A stretch of 64,000 nt of DNA from Dendrolimus kikuchii (GCA_019925095.2 CM034392.1:4409501-4473500); one strand, 5' to 3'. Shown: positions 12,178 through 22,800, counted from the stretch's first letter. A program made the numbers and translations. Notes: generated from the sequence alone by a model not told the origin.

Positions 12178-12690
12178 ATTACGTGTTCAGTATAATAATG
12201 GGCTGAGGGTGTTGTTGGGGCTGCCGTGGCGATGCAGTGCAGAAGCGCGAATCGATGGCTTTGCGGCCATCATTAGAAAGAGAATCGCATCCCTACTGGC
12301 CCCGTGTACGCGGCAGCACCAACAGCATGCTCAGTCTTTTTGTAGATCGATGGGACTCGCCACTGCCACGTAAATGGGTGCAACTGCACACCCAGTGAAA
12401 TACACGAGTTTGTTTGTTTTCTGCCGCCTCGCGGCCCCGTGGTAGAGTCCATACGTGAAATCATTTGGTATACATGTCCCTTTGACGCCGTAGAATGGAA
12501 ACATTTATAATAATTATAGTGACGCGGGTGTAATGCCCTAGTATTTGCTTTATTAATTAATTGTTGTGCCGTGAATAATTTGGAATGTAAAAATTGGGTA
12601 ACATTGGAATAATTTATAATATGAAACTGTATAATATGGAAATACTGAATTTCTGAAATAAATAAATAATTATTATTATTTTCGACTTTT
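12178..12690 (+). pseudogene. LINE ORF2 C-terminus and 3' UTR, frameshifted
   Basis: The frame YNNGLRVLLGLPWRCSAEAR, then DGFAAIIRKRIASL, matches the region after the RT domain in arthropod LINEs. After a frameshift near 12340 the neighbouring frame continues FVDRWDSPLPRKWVQLHTQ to a stop at 12396-12398. The rest is an AT-rich 3' UTR ending in AATAAATAAATAATTATTATT. Non-functional remnant. Confidence 0.65.
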
Positions 12691-12694
12691 GGCG

Positions 12695-13180
12695 CGCCCA
12701 GGTCGCGTAAACAAAATTAAAAAAAAACTTAAAATATCGTAACCCGTAAATTTGTACTACAACTATTAAAATGTATTATAATAAACATATGTTCACATTT
12801 TGAAAAGTGCTTGTCATCAATGTCAATGTTATCGGCTATCAAATATCGTGTCGTCTAACTCAGAACAGTGCGACCGCACAGCGATATCCCTAAAATACAT
12901 GACGTGTTACCCCAACTGATTTACAGACGATAAACAACAACTTCACAGAGTTTCGACGCGGATATCTGTCCGTGTGTCCGAGTTGCGCAATTTGATATAC
13001 ATACGCGTTTAATGCCCCAGGGTTGCCATAAATACAATTGATAATGAATTTTAAAATACCACGACAGCTAACGGTGGGCATTCGTTGCCTACACGGAACT
13101 CTATACTGGACGTGAACTATATGCACTTGGCTGATTTTATTTCCTTATTAGATGGGTATAAATAAATTTAACTAAAAACA
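12695..13180. other. No recognisable feature
   Basis: Moderately GC-rich around 12860-13120. The 78-codon minus frame carries no known motif. No shared family identified. Confidence 0.4.
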
Positions 13181-13184
13181 TCTT

Positions 13185-13340
13185 TAGAAGCTGTGCTAGC
13201 TTAGTGGATAGTGTACTAGCGTCCCAAACTCAAAAGGCCCGGGAGCGAATTCTGGCCAGTAAAGCAACCTAATGCCCCTGCTCCTTCTGCGTTAGTGTTA
13301 ATGACTGTGATCAAATAATATTTACTCGTATGCTGGGTCC
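13185..13340 (+). mobile_element. tRNA-derived SINE, degraded
   Basis: CTAGCTTAGTGGATAGTG supplies a good pol III A box (TAGCTTAGTGG). About 40 bp downstream GGGAGCGAATTCTGG is a degraded B box. Downstream CCTGCTCCTTCTGCG and a short unique body follow. The head resembles a tRNA, but there is no tRNA fold or discriminator, so this is a SINE head rather than a tRNA gene. Confidence 0.5.
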
Positions 13341-14118
13341 ACACCTGCGATTATGCGAAAGTTTTTTCCTGTTGTCAAATGCGTAATGCCAAAACAATAT
13401 CGCATCAATAATAACGCATTACACCCATCACCACATCTTCTTGAGACGGCCTATTACTTTAACATCGTCACAGATCAGAACCCACTTATATCGTTAAAAA
13501 ATAATGCTTTAACGATTAGCTACATCACTATATACTATACATAATTATATGAGCTATCTGTCCACGTTTAACGCTGATAACAATATCGCATCTGAAATAA
13601 CGCGTCAAATCTACAAATCATCTGCGTGACAGTGACAAATACTAAATCATTTTATCCCAGGTTTATCAAGGACATTACAGTATAGAATATTTAAAAATTA
13701 AATTTTATGGCTTGGCAGCCAGGCCTTTAAGCTAGAAAAATATTCTAGGAAGTACAACCACGCATGCGCAGTCCGTCTATCACGATAAAAAGGAGTTGAA
13801 GTGCGGCGGGGGCTACTCGTCCGAAATAGAATGCACTCGGATTGAGTTATTCGCTCTCTTGTTTACTTATGAGTATAAATCTCGTGTTAGTTGGTTTTAG
13901 AGAATGCAGACCATTACTGATCGGACCAGATTTATTATGTAAGGAAGTGAAACTTCGTATGTATTTTCCTGAGAGGTTTTTTATTTTTTTAAATATCTTA
14001 GGCTAATACTATAGCAATTCTACTGTTTAGAGGTCCGTAGACATTTCGGCAACGTCAACGTCAATGTCATGTCCGATTGTCAGTCTTTGTGCTTCTGTCA
14101 TTTAAAAATAAAATGATA
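13341..14118. other. Unassigned, with a small Rep-B fragment
   Basis: A 25-bp Rep-B 3' fragment (GGCTTGGCAGCCAGGCCTTTA) lies at 13709-13732. The stretch 13755-13830 is CpG-rich and includes CACGCATGCGCAG, similar to an NRF-1-type promoter site, but no gene start can be shown. The remainder is unassigned. Confidence 0.35.
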
Positions 14119-14390
14119 TTTTTTTTAAGTTTAAGGCTCGGCAACGAGGTCGTTAAGCCAGGCGCCGTTGTATTGTAGGCTACAATCGACATAATTCAAC
14201 GGAGTTCTTGTGAAAACTCGAAAGGCCACATTTGGCTATATAGTTCACATTTCTCGCAAAAACACATAGTTACTACTCAAAAACTATCAATATCCTACAA
14301 CTATTATTCATTTTAGAGTAATTTTACACATTTTTAGAAAATAAAACTGCACAGCACAACGTCAAATCCTTTCAGTTCCCGCCAAAAACT
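14119..14390 (-). mobile_element. Rep-B retroposon, copy 1
   Basis: Minus-strand copy: T-run at 14119-14126, then TTTAAGGCTCGGCAACGAGG, GTAGGCTACAATCGAC, CGGAGTTCTTGTGAAAACTC, ending CAGTTCCCGCCAAAAACT. About 270 bp, with the A-tail at the low-coordinate end. No clear target duplication. Confidence 0.8.
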
Positions 14391-14735
14391 GCAATATGTG
14401 TTATGATCTTGATTGTTATAGTAGGTTTCATAAGTGACTTTTTTAACTCCCTTTTTGTTTTCATTATTTTTTTATCTATGAAATATAGATAACTTGGTAC
14501 ACCGGTAACTATTTCGATCGATTAATACGATTTTTACAATTATCGAAATATGCATGCATACTTTTCACTACTCTCAATGCCGTTAGAGCGTAACTTTAAA
14601 ATGTCAGGTAAATAATAAAATGTTACATGAAAATTACATAAATAAATAGAACATCATCATGATTTCAATTATAATGTTACTTTTAAACAATAAAATATAT
14701 TGGATTATTTATATGTAATTAAAATTTGTGTTTAA
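14391..14735. other. AT-rich, no recognisable feature
   Basis: No coding frame or shared repeat recognised. Confidence 0.4.
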
Positions 14736-14981
14736 TTTTAATAATAATCGGCAGACAAACACACACATTGTATGTAAATCTCCAAATTAAGCAAGTTACG
14801 CTTGTGTTATGGGTAATATACAACGAACTACTCTGAGATCGATCCCAGACACCCAGACCATAGTAAATAACGGAGAAAATACGTTTCCGAAATTTACTAT
14901 ACCAGGAATCGAACCCGGAGCCTCTGCGTTGCAGTGAGGTAGGCCGCGAAAGGCTTAGCCCGCTCAACCACAGAAGCCGTC
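14736..14981 (-). mobile_element. tRNA-derived SINE-C, copy 1
   Basis: Minus orientation. The head at the high end carries B box GGTTCGATTCC (reverse of GGAATCGAACC near 14908) and A box TGGTTGAGCGG (reverse of 14962-14972). The body includes CCATAGTAAATAACGGAGAA and CACAAGCGTAACTTGC, and the 3' tail is an ATT repeat (TTTAATAATAATCG, reversed). About 95% alike by eye to 56632-56881. Confidence 0.85.
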
Positions 14982-14984
14982 GAA

Positions 14985-15497
14985 ATTCATAGGTCAAATA
15001 TAAATATTGCTACAAGATACGTTCTATGGGATGTGTCAGCGTACCTACTAGGACAGTATCAAAATTGTCAAACAATTGGTTCAATATAAAGTACCTATTT
15101 TAAATTAATAAGCCCAGATTGAAAACAGACGCTGTAAATTGACCTATTGAAATCAGAAATAGCCAACAATTCAGCCCGTGTGCCGTCCATTAGAGTAATT
15201 GAGCGAAATCTGTACATACGACAATTGTATTCAACGTGCAATGTTAAAGAAATTTATGATCAAACACTCTTGATATAATTTTTTCAAAGAATATTCTTTC
15301 TACAAGCATTTATTTAACTCGCAAGGTTTGTTAGTTAGTAACTTTGTTTAGCGAAGATGCGTGGAAAGCACTAACTATGGTTTGTCAAATTTAGGATCGT
15401 AATTTTGACAGCTCACGCCCATGAAGTATCGTATTTTTCCCGGTAAAATATAGTACAGATAATGCCGTACCTCATTGATCGGCACCGTCCACGTAAG
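14985..15497. other. No recognisable feature apart from a small repeat fragment
   Basis: ACAAGCATTTATTTAACTCGCAAGG at 15303-15327 is a fragment of the repeat seen at 3358. Otherwise unassigned. Confidence 0.35.
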
Positions 15498-15498
15498 C

Positions 15499-15634
15499 CC
15501 GTTTTCTATATCTTACCAACCGTTCATTTGCTTTACAATCGGTTAAAATTTGACATAAGTAAGCTCCATGCATCTTATATGAAAATTCAACCGATTGTAG
15601 GGCAAGCAGATGAATAGTGAGATATAGGAACTGG
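15499..15634. mobile_element. Short foldback (MITE-like) element
   Basis: About 50-bp imperfect inverted arms: the left arm from 15499 has TTTCTATATCTTACC, CATTTGCTT and ACAATCGGTT. The right arm to 15634 has AACCGATTGTAGGGCAAG, AGATGAATAG and GATATAGGAACTGG. The arms meet around a short centre (ATAAGTAAGCTCCATG). No coding capacity. Confidence 0.5.
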
Positions 15635-15777
15635 CCATTAGTGAATTATAATGTATAACGAATAACAACAGACTATCTAAAATCGATTTTTTAATAAAAT
15701 AAATTAAACATATAAAAATTAACAATTAGGTAAGTAATATATTTTTTTACAAATATTTAAAAAAAATAGTTTGTTTT

Positions 15778-16370
15778 GAAGTGAAACTTCTTTAGAATCG
15801 TGATTTGAAACTCGATGATACGAAAAAGCGACACTAAAACAAGATAAACACATAAAAATGAACCATTTTGGTAGTGATTTAAAGTGTAATTTAGATTGAA
15901 TTATTTCATTTATTTAACAATAAAGACGTCTATAATAGAAATGCTAAAATGTGTGTGTGTAGTTCACACTTGTCTACTAAGCGTTGTAGATCCGTGCAGG
16001 AACGGAGAAAGAATACAATTTCCTGCGGCCCGGCGGCCTGTCGTAAGAGGCGACTAAAGAACCCACAGCCAGGTGGTAGAGTATTTGCTCGACTGGATGG
16101 CGACCACCCCTGGACTAGAGTATGCCGCCATAACAACCTTATGTTGTGTTCCGGCATTAGTGACCAGGTTCCAGTCTCCTTTAAGAGAGCAGCAGCGCAT
16201 TTGTAGCACCTTTGTTGTTGCAAATGTCCATAGGCGATGGTAACCGCTTTCCATCTAGTGGGCCGTCTGCCTGTCTGCTGAACTCCTGCAATAAAAAAAA
16301 GATATAATTATGTTCGCCTGTGTATTCTCTGAAGTTTCACTTCTACTGCGTGTGAACTGCACACATACAT
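15778..16370 (-). mobile_element. GAAG element, copy 2, carrying a Rep-A insertion
   Basis: Minus orientation. It ends at GAAGTGAAACTTC (15778-15790) and begins at GAAGTTTCACTTCTACTGCG (from 16331) with GTGTGAACTGCACACAT beyond. Rep-A at 15991-16300 lies inside, so the element without it is about 280 bp. A second GTGTGTGTGTAGTTCACAC block at 15951-15969 marks an internal copy of the end motif. Confidence 0.55.
15991..16300 (+). mobile_element. Rep-A retroposon, full-length copy
   Basis: Starts TCCGTGCAGGAACGGAG and runs through CCTGCGGCCCGGCGGCCTG, GTAAGAGGCGACTAAAG, CAGCCAGGTGG, GAGTATGCCGCCATAAC, CCGGCATTAGTGACCAGG, AGAGAGCAGCAGCGCATTTG, CATAGGCGATGGTAACCGC and GGGCCGTCTGCCTGTCTG. It ends CTGCAATAAAAAAAA. 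Possible AGAT duplication at both edges. The open frames in it are by-products of sequence conservation. Confidence 0.85.
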
Positions 16371-16510
16371 TTTTTCATTATAATCTGATCATATAACATA
16401 ACCATGGCCACTATCAAATCCAAGTTCTATGAGAATAATAATCGATAATCGAATAGGTCGATCATACTCTACCTCATCCCTACTGTGAGCTGTCAAAATT
16501 ATCATCCTAG

Positions 16511-16735
16511 GGAGTTTTTGGCGGGAACTGAAAGGAGATGTTGTGCTGTGCAGTTTTATTTTCTAAAAATGTGTAAAATTATTCTAAGATGAACAATAGT
16601 TGTAGGATATTGATAGTTTTTGAGTAGTAATTATGTGTTTTGTCAGAAATGTGAACTGTATAGCCAAATGTGGCCTTTTGAGTTTTCACAAGAACTCCGT
16701 TGAATGGCGTTAGTTGTAGCCTACAATATAACTGC
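16511..16735 (+). mobile_element. Rep-B retroposon, copy 2, 3'-truncated
   Basis: Starts GGAGTTTTTGGCGGGAACTG and continues through ATTTTCTAAAAATGTGTAAA, GATATTGATAGTTTTTGAG and GCCAAATGTGGCC to TAGCCTACAATATAACTGCGC. There it stops without the tail segment. A second direct copy begins about 325 bp downstream. Confidence 0.75.
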
Positions 16736-16836
16736 GCGACTATTATACGAAGACTTAAACATCAGAATTGGCTGTATGGACTAGATTCCTTTGCCTGCCT
16801 TTGTGGCGAATACAACTACTACTACTATCGTCCTAG

Positions 16837-17109
16837 GGAGTTTTTGGCGAGAACTGAAAGAAGATGTTGTGTTGTGCAGTTTTATTTTCTAAAAATGTGT
16901 AAAATTACTCTGAAATGGACAATAATTGTAGGATATTGATCGTTTTTGAGTAGTAATCATGTGTTTTTGTGAAAACTGTGAACTGTATAGCCAAATGTGG
17001 CCTTTCGAGTTTTCACAAGAACTCCGTTAAATGGCGTCGATTGTAGCCTACAATACAGCTGCGCCTGGCTTAAAGGCCTAGTTTGCCAAGCCATAAACAT
17101 AAAAAAAAA
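16837..17109 (+). mobile_element. Rep-B retroposon, copy 3, full length
   Basis: Starts GGAGTTTTTGGCGAGAACTG and ends GCCAAGCCATAAACAT followed by an A run at 17101. ATCCTAG-like sequence precedes copy 2 (16503), precedes copy 3 (TCCTAG, 16831) and follows the tail (17115), suggesting linked insertion or duplication. Confidence 0.8.
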
Positions 17110-17111
17110 TA

Positions 17112-17504
17112 CCATCCTAGAATTGACAGTGCATAGTTGACCCATAAATTAAGGAGAGATACTCCTGAAAAGGTAACAATGCCCAAGACTCAACGGAACT
17201 TTCCACTAGAACACGTTTTTACACGTTGTCTCAATGAAGCGGACATTAAAGAAGCAATTTTAGTATCAAGCAAGAATTGACAAGATACGTGTAAACAAAC
17301 GGTGCGCGTGCGCAATGATTTATTATGTTTTCAGATACCAATGTAACATTATTTCTATTTAATGTGTGTATTTTACGTCAGCATTGCTGTTTGTTTATGT
17401 AATGAGTTTATAAAGAATTCATCTAGTACTGCATTTCTTGCTACGTATAACGGATAACATCGGATGGAAATCTATCTTATGTTTTTTTTTTTTTATATAT
17501 TGAA
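17112..17504. other. No recognisable feature
   Basis: Unassigned; includes a T-run near 17481. Confidence 0.35.
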
Positions 17505-17690
17505 TAGGTTCGCGTTTGACTGACAATGCATCTGACGTCAGGTGGAAATGCAGTCTAAGGTGGAGCACGCTTACCTAGAAGATACCTGTTCACGCGAGAC
17601 TTAAAGACACCTAGATTATATTTTTCAGGAAAAACAGACGACGTGTTGTTGTATATTATATTCGTCATAATTAGTCTAAACTAGTTCTTC
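17505..17690 (+). repeat. Dispersed repeat G, copy 1 (retroelement remnant)
   Basis: TCGCGTTTGACTGACAATGC, GGTGGAGCACGCTTACCTAG and AAGATACCTGTTCACGCGAG recur in diverged form at 19449-19700 and 35515-35870. I read it as an old LINE-related remnant; its coding strand is not evident here. Confidence 0.45.
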
Positions 17691-17800
17691 CAGCGAAAAT
17701 TCGTTCGCGTCGTTGTCATAGCAACAACGCATTTGTAATGACGGCACCAAAAAATGTGACCGCAGCGCCGTCTTTTTCGATATTTGGTAGCGCCTTTGGT
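17690..17800 (-). repeat. Fragment of repeat H9 (Helitron-like)
   Basis: CCAGCGAAAATTCGTTCGCG, GTCATAGCAACAACGC and CAGCGCCGTCTTTTTCG are the reverse of the end of H9 at 27170-27260 (ATGGCGCT...AACAACGCGAATGAAGTTTCGCTGG). Confidence 0.45.
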
Positions 17801-17849
17801 GTTCATTAGATGATAGTAAGGCTGGTGGCGTACTTAGGGCAACGGTTCA

Positions 17850-18180
17850 ATTCTGCTATTACAATATCGTCAAAATCGCAGGACACTATCATCTCAATTG
17901 CAGATTTGCCTTTCGGTGCTCTAGTAATTGCAATAGTCCACCCGATGGAAAGTAGTTACCACTGCCTATTATAAACCTTTGCAATAATAAAGGGCTACTA
18001 AAGTGCGACCAGCCTTGAAGAGAGTCTAGAAACTAGCCATTGACACAACGCAAGGTTATTATGGCGGCATCTACCCACCACTTGGGGCCCAACTCTGCTA
18101 TTACTATCGCGTCAAAATCGTCGGACACTCGTCTTAACCGTGACTTACGATAGAGTGTCCGTGACAAGCCACTCTATCTT
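17850..18180 (-). mobile_element. Diverged Rep-A-like remnant flanked by a direct repeat
   Basis: CCGATGGAAAGTAGTTACCAC, GCAATAATAAAGGGC and CAAGGTTATTATGGCGGCAT (17941-18070) follow the minus-strand order of Rep-A but with many changes. A segment of about 50 bp around TATCGTCAAAATCG is repeated at 17855-17905 and 18094-18145. Confidence 0.4.
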
Positions 18181-18246
18181 CATAAATATTTATAGGCGAA
18201 AACTAGCGAAATAAGTGTTTAAAATTTTGGTATATTTTCAATATTC

Positions 18247-18645
18247 ATTTGAAAGAAAGAAAGAAAAATATTTATTTCCAATAGCGACACACAACACAAA
18301 ATAGTACATACATACATACATAACTTCACGCCAGTTCCCTTGCGGGGTAGGCATGAACAACAGAGCGCCATTTAGGCTTATTCTTACACACCTCACTTCT
18401 TCAACATTCATAACTCTTGTCAGCATGTCAGTACAAAATAGTACTAACATAACAAAATATAAATAAAATTATACAGAAATTGTATGCCTCAATTTGGTAA
18501 TGAGGTTGGCACTCAGCATTTTACTGTGCCGAAACGTATTCCGACGTGTCACGGCCAGGATCGAACCCGCGCCACACAAGTTTGGAACGCGTGCGCTAGC
18601 CGTTACGCTACCGCGACGAAAACCGCCGCAACGATACCGTATTCT
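18247..18645 (-). mobile_element. tRNA-derived SINE with (CTTT)n tail, carrying an R3 insertion
   Basis: Minus orientation. The head at the high end has A box TAGCGTAACGG within GGTAGCGTAACGGCTAGCGC and B box GGTTCGATCC. The 3' tail is AAAGAAAGAAAG read on the plus strand at 18251. R3 copy 2 occupies 18308-18432. The ORF on the plus strand across the head is incidental. Confidence 0.75.
18308..18432 (-). mobile_element. RTE-like LINE 3' end R3, copy 2
   Basis: Minus copy: tail ACATACATACATACAT, then TTCACGCCAGTTCCC and GCGCCATTTAGGC to GTCAGCATG. Flanked by ACAAAATAGTAC at 18296-18307 and 18433-18444 (12-bp target duplication). About 125 bp; inserted in a SINE. Confidence 0.88.
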
Positions 18646-18812
18646 ACTAAATCTACAATATCTTCTATTGTAGATTTAGTACAATACGAATTTTTAACAC
18701 TATCGCAATAAATTCGTGCTTTGAATATATTCGGAAGGCCAAGACACTGAAATTGCAGAATTGGGCCCCAGCATAACGAATCAATGAGGTAACGTTGCCA
18801 GCTTTACTACTA

Positions 18813-19060
18813 ACTAGCTTCTGTCCGCGACTTCGTCCGCGTGGAATAGTTAAAAAAAAAATGAAGTAAAAAAAAACGCTCCCGATTTTGAAACATTCTT
18901 CATTTGTGCTTCGCTCCTATTGGTCTTAGCGTGATGATATATAGCCTTACTCGATAAATGGGTTATCTAACACTGAAAGAATTTTTCAAATCAGACCGGT
19001 AGTTCCTGAGATTAGCGCGTTCAAACAAACAAACTCTTCAGCTTTATATATTAGTATAAG
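18813..19060 (+). mobile_element. Helitron-like element H2, copy 1
   Basis: Begins CTAGCTTCTGTCCGCGACTT and ends CTTTATATATTAGTATAAG. Internal CGCTCCTATTGGTCTTAGCG and GGTAGTTCCTGAGATTAGCG recur reversed at 23849-24079 and 26407-26636. Elements with this CTAGCTT...CGTCCGCG start are very common in Lepidoptera. Confidence 0.65.
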
Positions 19061-19445
19061 ATTTAAAACATTTCGAAATATGAAGCATCTACATATTCAT
19101 CTATTGCCAACATACAATGCAATAACACTTTCATTTAGATTAGAAATTATAAATTAAATGCATTCAATATATAAGAAACTAGAAAAACCTTTTATCAATA
19201 ATTCTTTTAATGACTATTTTTCAAATTTATTTATCGTTATGTTAATCAAGGTCGTGTGAGGCACAACTTACCGTCTGATTAACTTTTAATATATGCAGAT
19301 GCCAGTGGGGTCAATATCGAATGTTTGACTGTCAATACAATTAAGAGATAATATGTTTCCAATTTATTCACGCTTACTCTTTCTTTTTATTCGTGATAAA
19401 GTACCGTTGTTTTGAATAAATTTTGGTTAGGTTTTTTTTTCTTGG
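19061..19445. other. AT-rich, no recognisable feature
   Basis: No domain or shared repeat found. Confidence 0.35.
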
Positions 19446-19448
19446 TAT

Positions 19449-19700
19449 AGGTTCGCTTTACCTGATGTTGAGTGAAGATGCGATCTAGGATGGAGCACGC
19501 TTACCTAGAAGATTCACTCGTGACGAAGATCACTGGTTTGTGTGAATCCGGGAACACACGGATTCCGGAAAATTGTTCCAGCAGTGCGCAAAAGTAAAGC
19601 GGAAGCAAAACGTTTAGTTCCACCATGTAACGATGGTGCAAACCGATGCGTCTGGTTGTCCGATGACAGAACTAGACGTGAAGTTTCATAGTACACTCTC
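19449..19700 (+). repeat. Dispersed repeat G, copy 2
   Basis: AGGATGGAGCACGCTTACCTA, AGCGGAAGCAAAACG and GTCTGGTTGTCCGATGAC relate this to 17505 and 35515. Probably an old LINE remnant. Confidence 0.45.
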
Positions 19701-19775
19701 AAGTGCGTGGTAGTAAATTTTTATGTCACTTGTGTTTAATTTTATTATGGTCATTAAAATAATAATTTATTGTAT

Positions 19776-20153
19776 AACTAGCTGACCCGGCAAACTTCGT
19801 ACCGCCTCAGAATCAATAAATAAAAAACGTTGATTTCTGAACGACGGAACGAACATCAAACGTTTGACATTCAAAACCAAAAAATGAAAAAAAACTTCAC
19901 TTTTAAATTTACTTTGATTTCTGAACGACGGGACGAACATCAAATGTTTGACAGACAAGAATAATTTCTAAGGGAAAGCGAAATTGTTGTTTTTACTGTA
20001 TTCCAAGCATTTTTTTCATATTTACTCACCTTTTAAACCTTCCCTGGACTTCCACAAATAATTCAAAACCAAAAATAACCAAATCAGTTCAGCCGTTCTC
20101 GAGTTTTAGCGAGACTAACGACCAGCAATTGATTTTTATATATACATATACAT

Positions 20154-20224
<71 letters not shown>

Positions 20225-20230
20225 TAAAAT
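19776..20230 (+). mobile_element. Helitron-like element H1, copy 2, with (TA)n expansion
   Basis: Starts CTAGCTGACCCGGCAAAC at 19778. The segment TGATTTCTGAACGACGG...AACATCAAA occurs twice (19833 and 19917), an internal duplication. The 3' end TTTTATATATACATA runs into a long CA/TA tract at 20137-20222 and then TAGAT. Confidence 0.6.
20137..20222. repeat. TA/CA microsatellite
   Basis: ATACATACACACACACATA followed by an almost pure TA repeat of about 58 bp. It sits exactly at the 3' end of the H1 copy, whose other copies carry only a short TATATA run there. Confidence 0.95.
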
Positions 20231-20868
20231 CTCTCAGTTCACTAATTGTGTAATTCGATTTGAAATCAATTTATTGATAAATCTTTTAAGGTCTCAGGAA
20301 GGTTATTATATTATATTAATGGGGTCATATAACGAGCAACTATTTGCTCAAAGCTTCATTTAAATAATAATATCCGTTGCTAGATTTTGAAATTGAATAG
20401 CTGAAATATTCAATCACATTTACGAAACCCTTCACTGTATATGAACTGGCACTCCCTTAGCTTATTCTTAACAGAATTCTCACTTTCACTAAAACTCATT
20501 TCCAGTTTCACTCAAAAATATTGAAACCATAAAACCCGACCTTACTCAGAAAAACGGTTACATTCCATTTCGTCCGTGCCATTGGAAATATTTCAATTTT
20601 ATCTACGTTTTCCAATTCTGAGTGGACGAATCCAATCTGTATTGCGACCCTCGAATATCATCTGGCCTCCATTCTGTTGGACATTTGTATATTAAATAGG
20701 AAAGAGGCCGTAAACAGAGTTTTTTGGTTGGTTTCATGATCATCTCAACAAAGAATTCGATTTCATAAGTTTTGACCATGATTTTTAATACCCTAGCTAT
20801 ACTCGTATTTTGTGACATGAGGCTGTTTTATGTTAGCCTCTAATATTTGTAATATCGTTTAGAATATA
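20231..20868. other. No recognisable feature
   Basis: Unassigned; no shared family or coding domain. Confidence 0.35.
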
Positions 20869-20871
20869 ACT

Positions 20872-21335
20872 ATACTAGCTGTTGCTCGCGGCTTCATCCG
20901 TGTAGATTTTAAATGGTCATAGTTTAAGCAAATTTTCTATCTCCGTTTTTACCCCTTTAGGGGTTGAATTTCCAATTAGAAACAGGTATATAAAATTTCA
21001 AGCTTCTTTGAAAGCTTCTATGCCAGGTGGTAGGGCATTTGCCCGACTGGATGGCTACCACCCCTAGTCTAGAGTATGTCGCCATAACAACCTTGAGTTG
21101 TGTTTCGGCATTAGTGACCAGGTTCCAGTCTCCTCCCTTAAGAGAGCAGCAGCGCATCTGTAGTACCTTTGGTATTGCAAATGTTCATAGGCGATGGTAA
21201 CCGCTTTCCATCGAGTGGGCCGTTTGCCTGTCTGCTGAACTCCTGCAATAAAAAAAAATGACTGATTTTCACACAAACTTTCATACCCTAATTAACTCCC
21301 TTTAGGGTTGAATTTTTAAAAATCCTTTCCTAATG
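20872..21335 (+). mobile_element. Helitron-like element H5 interrupted by Rep-A
   Basis: Starts ACTAGCTGTTGCTCGCGGCT and contains TTTACCCCTTTAGGGGTTGA. Rep-A lies at 21022-21258. After it the element resumes with CCTAATTAACTCCCTTTAGG. The right end near 21330 is approximate. Confidence 0.5.
21022..21258 (+). mobile_element. Rep-A retroposon, 5'-truncated copy
   Basis: Starts at GCCAGGTGGTAGGGCATTTG and runs to CTGCAATAAAAAAAA. It has a small CCTCCC insertion at CAGTCTCCTCCCTTAAG relative to other copies. Confidence 0.85.
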
Positions 21336-21612
21336 CGTACCTACAATTTAGAAGTAACTCGTGTTACAGTTATTTAGTAGCATAGTTGTTCTTGTCATGT
21401 TTCCGTTTAAAGTTAATAATTTATTTTGTTATGTACCCTCTTATTTCTAAACGATACAATCAGCCATTTCCTTAATTGAATAATAATGTTATATTTTTAT
21501 TTATTCCGTGATTAGCCCCTATTTTGTATAGAGTAGTTAGTTGTGTATAATTAATTCACCATAATTTTATATAACAGTGTTATCTCTAATATGATGAGGT
21601 AATTGTGTAGAT
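21336..21612. other. AT-rich, no recognisable feature
   Basis: No shared repeat recognised. Confidence 0.35.
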
Positions 21613-21625
21613 TATAATTCAAAAT

Positions 21626-21790
21626 TCGTGTACTAGCAGAAGGTGATGTCAGGAGCCTTAAGAACAGACGAGCGTGCATGACAAGAGTTATGAACGTCAA
21701 AGAAGCAAGTGAGGTGTGTAAGAATAAGCCTAAATGGCGCTCTGTTGTTCGTGCCTACCCCGCAAGGGAACTGGCGTGAAGTTATGTATG
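21626..21790 (+). mobile_element. RTE-like LINE 3' end R3, copy 3
   Basis: Runs TCGTGTACTAGCAGAAGG to TTATGTATG. Flanked by the perfect 13-bp duplication TATAATTCAAAAT at 21613-21625 and 21791-21803. Short tail, otherwise like copy 1. Confidence 0.92.
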
Positions 21791-22186
21791 TATAATTCAA
21801 AATCTTTTAAGGGTATATAGACGGTATTCATTACATTTTTATGTTGGCAGACGCGATAGATTTATACTGTGTTCGGTTTGTTTTATTACATTTACATTAC
21901 ATATATGTAAAACTTTAAGTATAATGTTTTATATAATATATTGTATAAAATATTATCTGGAATTTCCAAACAGTAATGTATTAAATTCTTTTCATTCATA
22001 ACACTTTAATTAAAATAGTTGAGCAATGACTTCAATCCGCTATCGGTTGTGCCAATTGCTAAGTTTGATGTACTTAAAAAAAAATTGTTGGAGGGATGAC
22101 GAGGTGTTCTAAAAATGCTTGTAGACCGTGAACAGTTAGTGTAATAAATGTGTTAAAACCGTAAAGTTCTCTGATTATAACTATGT

Positions 22187-22347
22187 GATCAGTTGCTGTT
22201 CTTTTATCACCATAAACCCTTCTGAGTTGTTGCAAGTATTACACTCGCATGCAAATTTTCATGGTCCTAGCCTTAGTGATTTGGGCTGTGTGTTGTATGT
22301 CAATCAGTCAGTCAGTCAATGAGACCAAGCAATTATATATGTATAGA
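22187..22347 (+). repeat. Dispersed Helitron-like remnant with (GTCA)n
   Basis: GTATTACACTCGCATGCAAA, TTTTCATGGTCCTAG, TTGGGCTGTGTGTTG and CAGTCAGTCAGTCA in this order resemble the 3' part of a common lepidopteran repeat (from memory). Confidence 0.4.
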
Positions 22348-22349
22348 TT

Positions 22350-22800
22350 ATAGAGTATTTTATTTTTAAAAAATCAGGGCCTAATTCGGACCAGGAGATT
22401 AAAAAAAAATCATCTTATAGCACTTTGTGTCTGTCAGAGCACCTGAATGGATTAAAAAAAAACTCGACAATGGGCTAGATTATATCCCGGATCCACACTA
22501 AGGATACCTTGAACACCTTGAGTTGTGTTCCGGCATTAGTGACCAGGTTCCAGTGTTCCTTAAGAGAGTAGCAGCGCATTTGTAGCACCTTTGGTGTTTG
22601 CAAATGTCCATAGGCGATGGTAACCGCTTTCCATTAAGTTGGCCGTCTGCCTGTCTGCTGAACTAATGCAATAAAAAAAAAACCTTTTATCCCGATAAGT
22701 GATGTCGTTTTCGTGGGATAGACGAATATAAAAGGTGGCGCTGCGCTCGTGATTTTTAGTGCCACTGTTGCAATCCACTAACAAACACGTTACAACAAAC
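22350..22800 (+). repeat. Repeat H9, copy 1, interrupted by Rep-A
   Basis: Left part has TGTCTGTCAGAGCACCTGAA and AACTCGACAATGGGCTAG. The right part resumes TTTTATCCCGATAAGTGATG, GTGGGATAGACGAA and GGTGGCGCTGCGC. The same text is continuous at 27360-27545, so Rep-A (22511-22680) is the later insertion. Confidence 0.55.
22511..22680 (+). mobile_element. Rep-A retroposon, 5'-truncated copy in H9
   Basis: From CACCTTGAGTTGTGTTCC to ATGCAATAAAAAAAA. Flanked by ACCTT at 22506-22510 and 22682-22686, restoring GGATACCTTTTATCCCG, close to the uninterrupted GGATACTTTTTATCCCG at 27490. Confidence 0.85.
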
